Below are positions 23,671-30,000 of a stretch of DNA of 30,000 nucleotides, one piece after another. The stretch spans positions 1 through 30,000 of the forward strand of contig CAUYUJ010009474.1 in the NCBI GenBank assembly GCA_963575745.1. Direction: 5' to 3'. The stretch comes from Prorocentrum cordatum (lineage: Eukaryota > Sar > Dinophyceae > Prorocentrales > Prorocentraceae). Below the pieces are notes generated by a model that did no database searches, had not been told where the DNA came from, and saw only the letters and a list, made by a program, of their open reading frames with translations. The number at the start of each line of letters is the position of its first letter. Position 1 is the stretch's first letter. Both the position numbers and the translations under genes were made by a program.

Positions 23671-25080
23671 TCATACGCGATATGAGGGGCCCCCCACAAC
23701 CGCCACCCGCGGGGGCCAAAAGCGCGCCGAGCCCTCACGCGGCTCCGAGAGGGCGCCCATAAGAGTCCAAGACAGGGATGCCACCGCCCAACAGACCCCA
23801 AGACCAGCGAAGCACGAACGACTCCAGCGGGGCCCAAGGCTGCTCGAGAGAGCCAGAAGACCACGCGAAGCGACCCCCAAAGCGCCCCCAGATGGGCCAC
23901 CAGAATCTCCGGCACTGCGACCACTTGCCTTCTCGAGCTCGAGGCTTCACTGACAAGCCTTGCAACCGGTTACCCTGTCACGGTTTCCCCCTCGGGAGGC
24001 GCCCACGCGGCTGCCAGGGAGACGACCGCCACCCACCATTTTTATCGGCCCCCACGAACGCGCAGGCAAGCGCCAGCGATGCCGCTACAACACGAGCCAA
24101 CGGAACGATCGAAGCAACTGAATTCAGCGAGCCCCCTTTTTGCGAGCTTCGGCAGCGTTCGCGATCATAGCGGAGGAGGAATGGTGAGATGGAGAGAGAT
24201 GCGTGCACACTTGCATGCTAGGTGTGGCCTCGCGCATTCCGCTGGCCGACGGTGTTTTGACGAGGCCGGCGCCCCGGAACATCTCCCGAGACGCTCACAA
24301 CTACTAGCGATCAGCGTTCCCAGGGCCACGAAGGCTTTCATTCCGCAAGCATCGCACATGTTCTGCGCCCCTAGGCTCCCGAGACACGCACAGCATGCGA
24401 GATTCGCGCATAAATTCTCGCGGGGGGCCCTGGATCGGCAGACCTCGCGCGCAGCTCGCGCATCCTAGACGCGCAGCGGGGCCCTGAGAAAGCCCCTTGG
24501 AGCCTCCGTTCGGCACGCCTCCCACGAATGTTGCGCGTTCTCTCTGGACCGCCTGGAGCGACCCGCTGGCCCCTCAAGACGGCCGTGGGGAGCCTCGATT
24601 CTCACGCGCGTCGTGCCCGGCGGGACCTCAGTTCCCCTCGGCTGACCTCTCAGACGGTTCAAGGGGGCGCTGATGCGGCGCCCCGCGCGCATCGCGCCCC
24701 CCATGGACCTTCAAAGGCCATCTGCCGGTTCGCCCGACCGCCCGGTCCCCCCAAGGGCCGCCGAGAAGGCCCCGAGACAAGTTGCAACGAGCGGCGCCGA
24801 CCCTCATCGAAGTGCGACGCGCCATCTCAGCAGCGCGAAGGGGGGCAGAATTTGCCCGCCCCAAGTCTGCGAGCATCATGTGAAGATCATTATGGATTCA
24901 GTTTCTGGCAGGATCGTCGAGCACGCAGTTTCGCGCAGGCGGGATGGGCGGGATTGCAGCGGCGCTGCCCCACCTCCTCGATCATTTGCTTCAGATGTCC
25001 CACAGAGGGCCGCGCAAGTAGCACACTGCTAACAGTACGCCAGCGTTAGATCGCGGAAAAAGGCCAGTGCTTGATATCCC
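23671..25080. other. No gene or repeat recognised
   Basis: GC-rich sequence with several open frames of up to about 170 codons on both strands, all rich in Arg/Pro/Ala and lacking domains or consistent codon bias. A frame at 24890-25030 reads MDSVSGRIVEHAVSRRRD, not strong enough to call. Confidence 0.4.
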
Positions 25081-25084
25081 GAAC

Positions 25085-25815
25085 ATTCACTGATTGCAGA
25101 ATCAGCGTGCGAGCTCTCCGATGAGTCCCCCCGTGACCCCCGCCGTGCGGGCTCATTGCGGCGGGCCCACTGCGGGCCCTGGCCGTGATGGACTCCTAGG
25201 GATTTAGCAAAGCACAGACATTGGAACGCTTGGGACACACAGGCAAACTGGAAGGCTTGCAACAGCCCGAGCAGGCTGAGTCGGAGCCTCCAAAAATTGC
25301 ATGCAGAACGAGAACAACGGTGGCGCCGCTATTCTCTCGGGGGTTCAACGGCGGCCCCACGCGGCTCGCGACGATTCCGAGACGGCCCCCGACGGCCCAA
25401 GAAGGTTCCAAGATGGCCCAAGAGGCCGCCAACATGCCTTTGGAGGGCTCCACGAGGACCCCCAAGAGGGCCGCAAGAGGCACAAATCATTGATTCGCCG
25501 AGGTTATTGAATGATCTTAGCGCTCTCGCCTTCTCGAGCTGCCGACGTTCCAAGACGGCCAAAGAGCCCCCCCACGACCATCCTAAGACGGCCCACGAGG
25601 TCCTCAAGATGGCGCCCGAGGGCCCCGAGGAGGCCCCAACCAGGCCCCCGGAGGGCGAACGCGAACAGGCGCGTCGAGATGTTCGCCCCAAGAGGAGCCC
25701 CAAGAGGCCCTCAACAGGCCCCCAACAGGCCACAAGAGGCCTTCAAGAGCCCCCCCAGAGGCACCACGGGGCCGCCGAAGAAGCCTTCCAGGAGACCCCC
25801 AAGATAGCCCTGGCG
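25085..25815 (+). repeat. Large diverged repeat, copy A
   Basis: CGGGCTCATTGCGGCGGGCC (25148), AGCAAAGCACAGAC (25206), GCAAACTGGAAGGCTTGC and GATTCCGAGACGGC recur about 735 bp downstream in copy B. Its right part (CCAAGATGGCCCAAGAGGC, GAGCTGCCGACGTTCCAAG) also matches 27650-27830. Confidence 0.6.
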
Positions 25816-26157
25816 TCGCCACGGCAGGATTCATCAGCGCGTGGGGTTCCACTTGGGGGGCCCACCACACTCTCGCTCTGCGGGCTCAATGCGGCGCGGG
25901 GCCCCGCGCGGGCCCTGGACGCGCCGGGTTCTTCAGAATCTGGCAAAGCACCAAAAAAACAAGATTTGAGGCAGGATAGGCAGACCGGAAGGCTCGCCAT
26001 GACCTAAGCAGACAAGGTCGGAATTTGAAAGAACCCCCCCAGGGGGGCGCGGAGAGCGAGGAACACGGCGGCACCCCACATTTCTTGAAGGTTCATGGGT
26101 TGCCCAGACGCGGCTCAAAACGGTTCCGAGGCGGCTCCAGACGGGCCCAGCCTGCGG
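25816..26157 (+). repeat. Large diverged repeat, copy B (truncated)
   Basis: CGGGCTCAATGCGGCGCGGG (25881), GGCAAAGCACCAAAA (25942), GCAGACCGGAAGGCTCGCC and CGGTTCCGAGGCGGCTCC correspond to copy A in order. The match ends where the retroelement coding fragment begins. Confidence 0.6.
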
Positions 26158-27028
26158 CGAGGTGATGGACGTTTTCTGCGACCGCGCCCTGGTCTGCGCC
26201 TGCCGCTGCGACCGGACCAGACGCCACAGCGCCCCGCGCAGCCGGGCCTTCTTCGACGCCCTGGCCGCGGGCCACGCCGGGGCGGAGTTGGAGCGCCCGG
26301 GGGCGCCACCCCCGCGCCCCGCAGGGAGGCCACCCCGGGAGGCGAGCAGGGCGGACCCCAGGTGAACGACAACGGCCGCCGCCCTGGCGACGTCCACCTG
26401 CCGCGGTGGCGCATCGGCACGGCGGCCGCCTGGGACTTTGCCGCCACGTCATAGTGGCGCGCCGACCTCCTCGCCGCGTCGGCCGCTTCGTCAAGCGCGG
26501 CGACGGAGCGGCACGAGGAGTTCAAAAGGCAGCACCAAGACACCGCGCGGCTGCGCGCAGCACATGGCTTCACCTTCATCCCCACGGCGGCGGAAGCGCA
26601 CGGCGGCGGGAGGGGCCGCGAGGCACGCAGGGCCTTCGGGGCCCTGGCTAAGCGGGTGGCGGACGCCCCGGGGGAAGACGCCGCACTGCTTCCGGACCAA
26701 CACGCCCAGCGACTTCCCATCTCCCTGCACAGTGAGAGCGCGCGGGCGGCGTCGCGCCGCCTCGAAGCGCAATCTAGAGGGGTGGGGGTGGCAGCGGCCC
26801 GCCTGGCCGCGCCCCCGTTGCTGCTTAGCGCCCCCCGCCCACCCCCCCACCCTTGCTCGGCAGCACGGGCGCCCCCAGCGCCCTTTCGCCAGCGTCGCAA
26901 CGGGGACCTCACGCGCGCCGCCCAGTCCTTCTCGGCGGGACGGTGGATGGATCCCGCAGAGGGCAATCCCCACCAAGCCGCAGCGCGCTGGGCTCGGTCG
27001 GCCACCCTGCCCAGGTCACCGCCGTAGG
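26158..27028 (+). pseudogene. Retroelement (reverse-transcriptase-type) protein, C-terminal fragment
   Basis: Frame 2 reads DVFCDRALVCACRCDRTRRH then SAPRSRAFFDALAAGHAG to about 26300, the Cys/His-rich C-x-C...D-R-x-x-R-H region that follows the RT domain in many dinoflagellate and invertebrate retroelement proteins (family knowledge). The frame changes to frame 1 by 26365, which reads GRRPGDVHLPRWRIGTAAAW and DFAATS, a TAG at 26452, then EEFKRQHQDTARLRAAHGFT, FIPTAAEAHGGG and AKRVADAPGEDAALLPDQH, with frame 1 open to about 27028. The RT catalytic domain is not in the window. One frameshift and one stop make it inactive. Confidence 0.6.
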
Positions 27029-27049
27029 GTCCGTAGCCTCGTCACACGT

Positions 27050-27240
27050 GACTCTTCTCTCCCGGCCCTTGGCCTGGCCTGTCTGCTTGAGGTTGCCTCC
27101 CCTCCCCTCCTCTTTGTCTTCATTTTCCCTCCCCTACTGCTCGTTGTTTCCCTCCCTTTCCTTTCCTGCCTTCCCTTTCCTCTCCTGCCTGCCCTCCCTC
27201 CCCGCCGGCCCTGGCCTCCGGCCTGGGCGTCCGTCGTCGT
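27050..27240. repeat. Pyrimidine-rich tract
   Basis: CT-rich sequence with CCCTCCC, CTTTCC and CCTGCC words, directly downstream of the retroelement fragment. It could belong to the element's 3' region; not testable here. Confidence 0.6.
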
Positions 27241-27489
27241 CTGCCTGCTTCTCCCCTCCTCGACCCCTTCCGCCGGGCAGCACAGCCTGCCCAGGACCAG
27301 CGTGGCGGCATGTAGGGTTTCGGCCGGACGGTTTGTAGGGATTTTGGGCCGCTTCGAAGAAGTGGTAGTGCAAGAGCCTGCGCCCGATATTCCTGCACAG
27401 TTTTGCCATCAGCACGTCATTTCGCTGCCACGAGTCAACGCCCCCGTGACTGAGTTGAGTGCTCGCTCGATGCGAGGCCCGCATCTTCC

Positions 27490-28020
27490 GCAACGCATGT
27501 GCATTTGCAACATGGCCTGCCTCTGTACGCTCACGCCAAGCTCCGCGTCGCATCGCGATGCCGAAGTCGCAGCCTCTGGGCGAAGCGCGCAAGCGATGTG
27601 CCAAGGTGCCCCAGACGGGCCCAGCTGTCCCGTAAGTTGGGTCCCGGCCCAAGACGGCTCCAAGATAGCCCAAGAGGCTGCCCAAACGCCATAAAAGAGC
27701 TCCAAGCAGACCCCCACGAGCGCCCCCAGAGGCAAAAATCATGGACTGCCCACTGGTTTGTGGAGGACATTGGCGGCATCGTTTCTTCGAGCTCCCGACG
27801 TTCCAACATGGCCCAACAGGCTCCCAAGAGAGCCCCCAAGACGGCTCTTGATGGCCCCCAAAGGGCCCCAGGAGGGGCCCCAGAAAGGCGAACGAGCCCT
27901 GCGCCCGCCCCAGGAGACCCCAAGGAGGCCCCCCCCAAACAGGCGCCGAGAGGCCTCCGAGAGGCCCCGCAGGCGCTCGCCCCAGCGGGGGCTCCAAGAG
28001 GCCCCCCCGGAGGCCGCCAC
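27490..28020 (+). repeat. Large diverged repeat, copy C
   Basis: GCTCCAAGATAGCCCAAGAG, CCCAGAGGCAAAAATCAT, CTTCGAGCTCCCGACGTTCC and CCCAAGACGGCTC match 25390-25640 in the same order. The right end is an irregular GGCCCCAGGAGGGGCCCC-type repeat. Confidence 0.6.
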
Positions 28021-28030
28021 GGCATGAGTC

Positions 28031-28345
28031 ATTGGCTTGATAATCGCTCGGACGTGTGCATGCTTTTAGGGGAACAAGAAGTGATATAAACATAAATTAC
28101 TCGGAGGTCGGCGCGGATTTCTCGGATCGGCGCTGCATCCCCCTCCCTGGCGCGCGGAGCGCGCCAGGGGCGCCGCCGGGGGGCCCCAGCGCCGATCCGA
28201 GAAATCCGCGCGGACCTCCGAGTTTTGTATGGTTAGGCCACTTTTTGTTCCCCCAGTTTTCTCGGCGGGGGCCTCGAGGAGCTCCTCGGGCCACCCTGCG
28301 AACAAAGTACACGCACGGAGCCGACGAGGGCACGGGGAATGTCCA
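28031..28345 (+). repeat. FB18 copy 3, interrupted by an FB1 insertion
   Basis: Left piece TAATCGCTCGGACGTGTGCA (28043-28062). Right piece TTTTCTCGGCGGGGGCCTCG, CACCCTGCGAACAAAGTACA and CGACGAGGGCACGGGG (28257-28340). In the other two FB18 copies these parts are adjacent. Between them lies FB1 copy 7. Confidence 0.8.
28070..28254. mobile_element. FB1 fold-back element, copy 7 (inserted in FB18)
   Basis: Longest FB1 inverted repeat: GGGGAACAAGAAGTG, ATAAACATAAATTACTCGG and CGCGGATTTCTCGGATCGGC on the left pair with GCCGATCCGAGAAATCCGCG, CCTCCGAGTTTTGTATGG and CACTTTTTGTTCCCCC on the right. The arms are about 70 bp. TTTT occurs on both sides, a possible short target duplication. Confidence 0.9.
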
Positions 28346-28480
28346 AGAGAGGATCCCGCGCCGCCACGGCGGGACTCACCTGGGTTCGAAGTCGGGCATG
28401 CCCCCCTGCAGGAGGAACATGCAAACAGGGACGATTTGTCGTCCTCTTTGAGTTTCTGTGGGCGATTATGTTTATATTAC

Positions 28481-28656
28481 AGTGGAGGCCCATGCCAAGA
28501 AACACCCTGCTTGCCTCCAGGGTGCCCTGGGTTTCTTGAGTTTCGCTGGTTCTGCTGTGGAAGGCGCGGCGTTCCCACACCAAAAATCGACGGACGGCCT
28601 GGGGTCTCAGGGTTGGGTTTCTTGCGAGAAGTTCCTTGCGGTTGGGCCTCCACTGC
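28481..28656 (+). mobile_element. FB4 element, complete copy nested in FB5
   Basis: CAGTGGAGGCCCATGCCAAG start; GGTTGGGCCTCCACTG end. The 13-bp termini are perfect inverted repeats, with further weaker pairing (CCAAGAAACAC / TTTCTTGCG). 176 bp. ATGTTT(A/G) on each side may be a target duplication. Confidence 0.9.
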
Positions 28657-28698
28657 ATGTTTGGACTATTCTTTCCTTGTCTTCAAGACCCGCCTGTA

Positions 28699-28887
28699 TC
28701 GGGTCGGGCGAAAGGGGGGATAGCAAAGGTGGGGGTTGGGAATCAGCTCACGTAGCTGATTTTCCTGGCGCCTCCCGGCGCCAGAGGCGGCTGTGTATCT
28801 GGGAATGGGCCCCTCGGTGGGGCCGAAACCAGCTGCATGCAGCAGATTTCGTAACCCCCCTTTTCCCAATGCCCCCCTTTCGTCCGG
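28699..28887 (+). mobile_element. FB15 element with 10-bp target duplication, nested in FB5
   Basis: Ends TCGGGTCGGGCGAAAGGGGG and CCCCCCTTTCGTCCGG are inverted. CCCGCCTGTA flanks it at 28689-28698 and 28888-28897, and one copy of that sequence belongs to the FB5 right end. Inside: CAGCTCACGTAGCTG and CTGGCGCCTCCCGGCGCCAG hairpins. Confidence 0.9.
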
Positions 28888-28914
28888 CCCGCCTGTAGGA
28901 GGGCATGCCCGACC

Positions 28915-29091
28915 TCAACCTCGGGTGTGCGGAGCCTCCCCGCTCATGGGGGGGGTCGGGGGGGGACAGAACCCCCAACAGTGACACGCCGATTCGTGAA
29001 TTGTCCGTTTTCGGCTCTCGAGAGGGCGCCGTGGCCGTTATTTTCCAGGCCTGCGCCCGCCAGGTTTGGGCCTCAGGTCGTTTTCACTAAA
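28915..29091. other. No gene or repeat recognised
   Basis: No supported frame or repeat match. Confidence 0.4.
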
Positions 29092-29425
29092 CTCAGAGCG
29101 TGAATTACCTACCCCGCTTTCGCTTCCAGGCAAAACCAAGTCATACCACGCGCCTCCTCGTCAAGCGGCCTGACCAGCACAGGCCGCAGTTTGGCATCGT
29201 TTGGTACCTCTTGGAAGCGAGGGTGGTCAAAAGCGAGGTAGGTTTGTTTTCCCCCCATCTCAGAGCGTGAATACCTACCCCGCTTTCGCTTCCAGGCAAA
29301 ACCAAGTCACACCACGCGCCTCCTCGTCAAGCGGCCTGACCAGCACAGGCCGCAGTTTGGCATCGTCTGGCATCTCTTGGAAGCGAGGGTGGTCAAAAGC
29401 GAGGTAGGTTTGTTTTCCCCCCATA
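29092..29425 (+). repeat. FB9, two tandem 167-bp copies
   Basis: Copies 29092-29258 and 29259-29425 are nearly identical (CTCAGAGCGTGAAT(T)ACC..., CGCGCCTCCTCGTCAAGCGG, GGCCGCAGTTTGGCATCGT). Within each copy ACCTACCCCGCTTTCGCTTC pairs imperfectly with GAAGCGAGGGTGG / AAAAGCGAGGTAGG. The left arm includes a TTCCAG acceptor-like and the right arm a GAG/GTAGGT donor-like sequence. Confidence 0.95.
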
Positions 29426-29758
29426 AATCAGGAGCGAAACAAGGACGTACATGTACATGAATCCACGCTGGTTTCGAGAGCACGCATTGCACAAATGTTC
29501 GTATAACGCGGCGGGTCTCGCGAATCGAGGGGCCGTGTTCATGTGCATAGCTGGGCGCGTACGTCCTCTGTGGGCTCCCTAATAAACCACGTCTTGCTAA
29601 AGGGGGGTCTGTCCATCCCCGAGGGGGGGGGGCCGCCGCGCCCCCGCCCCTTCACGGGGCCCAGAAGAGCGGGCGCCGAGCGGGCGCGCCTCTCCGCCGG
29701 TCGAGGAGGCTCGCGCGGCACGGCCGGAGGCACCAGGAAGTCCAGGCTGCTGAGGGTC
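29426..29758. other. No gene recognised; GC-rich with ACATGTACATG palindrome
   Basis: TACATGTACATG at about 29448 is palindromic. A minus-strand frame at 29539-29775 is open but has no domain, and its start lies inside the FB8 element. Nothing else stands out. Confidence 0.4.
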
Positions 29759-29907
29759 GGGAGGGAAAAAAACACACAGACACAATTAATCGTCGATTCC
29801 CAGGAAAATATGGGAAAATATGGGAATTGGGGGGGGAAGACAAAAACCCAGAAAATATGGGAAAATATGGGGACTACTTTTATTTGTGTGTGTTTATTTG
29901 TGTGTCC
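29759..29907 (+). repeat. FB8 AT-rich dispersed repeat, copy 3
   Basis: GGGAGGGAAAAAAACACACA, ATTCCCAGGAAAATATGGG, GACAAAAACCCAGAAAATAT and TTTGTGTGTGTTTATTTGTG. Most complete copy; the ends carry CACACAGACACA and TGTGTGTTTATTTGTGTG, loosely inverted. Confidence 0.9.
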
Positions 29908-30000
29908 TAATTTCCCTTTAGAGGGTCGGGAGCCTCGAGACGGGGGTCAGTGCAAGAAAACGACGCGAAGGTCGGGACAAAGTCGGATCGGGATAACTCG

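Larger units (their letters stand above)
28391..28914 (+). mobile_element. FB5 element carrying nested FB4 and FB15 insertions
   Basis: FB5 left end GTCGGGCATGCCCCCCTGC (28391) and right end TGTAGGAGGGCATGCCCGAC (ending about 28914) are inverted. FB5 interior words (GACGATTTG, TGTTTGGACTATTC, TTCAAGACCCGCCTGTA) lie in the three segments outside the insertions. FB5 is normally about 150 bp; here it spans 524 bp. Confidence 0.8.

Noticed and set aside
26115-27005. 296-codon minus-strand frame
   Set aside because: Antisense shadow of the retroelement fragment caused by high GC.
29539-29775. Minus-strand 78-codon frame as a gene
   Set aside because: The start codon is inside the FB8 repeat, there is no domain, and the region is GC-rich with all frames fairly open.
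1-30000. CRISPR array or bacterial defence system
   Set aside because: No regularly spaced short direct repeats with unique spacers, no operons or Shine-Dalgarno-linked genes; the repeats are fold-back elements and satellites.

Overview
The window looks like GC-rich eukaryotic nuclear DNA, most likely from a dinoflagellate. The evidence is: coding blocks with almost only G/C at third codon positions; introns with GT- or GC-type donors; a sequence matching 18 of 21 bases of the dinoflagellate spliced leader (20531-20551); dinoflagellate-type PAN-like and GT29 sialyltransferase coding fragments; and a very high density of short fold-back repeats. No bacterial operon, rRNA, tRNA, CRISPR or replication origin was seen. 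The species cannot be fixed by eye; a Prorocentrum-like or other large-genome dinoflagellate is a guess.

There is no complete, intact gene. Most long open frames are artefacts of stop-free GGA/CCT arrays or of the CTCGAG minisatellite. Supported coding remnants are: exon-like blocks of an unknown gene (7355-7500, 7759-7900, 8514-8683); a PAN-like gene fragment (14300-15271); a GT29 sialyltransferase fragment with sialylmotifs L and S but with a frameshift and in-frame stops (18120-18795); a decayed, apparently intronless coding region (20850-22880, with related pieces to about 23490) that lies downstream of the relict spliced leader and may be a retroposed cDNA; and the C-terminal part of a reverse-transcriptase-type retroelement protein with one frameshift and one internal TAG (26158-27028).

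The rest is a mosaic of short non-autonomous elements, mostly 150-260 bp with long terminal inverted repeats. I labelled families FB1-FB18 by comparing copies within the window: FB1 (GGAGCTCCGCGCGGA arms, seven loci), FB2 (GATGCATCGGCGATGC core, three), FB3 (GGCGGCGAG / CTTCTGAGAAGG, four), FB4 (CAGTGGAGGCCCA ends, five), FB5 (GTCGGGC ends, six loci), FB6 and FB7 (two copies each, adjacent at one locus), FB8 (AT-rich, three), FB9 (AAGCGAGGTAGGT, tandem pair plus one), FB11 (GGGGATCGAC ends, two), FB15 (GGGCGAAAGGGGGG ends, two), FB18 (three), and single-copy fold-backs FB10, FB12, FB13, FB14, FB16 and FB17.

Several copies are demonstrably nested. The clearest case is 28391-28914, where an FB5 copy carries an FB4 insertion and, further right, an FB15 insertion flanked by a 10-bp direct repeat. 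At 7495-7758 an FB11 element flanked by a 6-bp CTCGAG duplication lies between two coding-like blocks in the same frame, which is the configuration expected of an introner-type intron.

Large simple-sequence tracts (GGA/CCT, CA, TA, GACA, AGCTAA, CTCGAG minisatellite) and tandem repeats (4344-4690, 13453-13707, 29092-29425) fill much of the remainder. Region by region: 1-5500 simple repeats and FB1-FB4/FB13; 5500-7350 sparse, with FB12, FB8 and paired hairpins; 7350-8700 mosaic gene with intronic elements; 8800-13860 element clusters and satellites; 13900-15300 PAN-like gene; 15300-17800 elements and GGA/CCT; 18000-18800 sialyltransferase; 19000-20400 elements; 20500-23500 retroposed/decayed coding; 25100-28000 large diverged repeats around the retroelement fragment; 28000-30000 nested elements.
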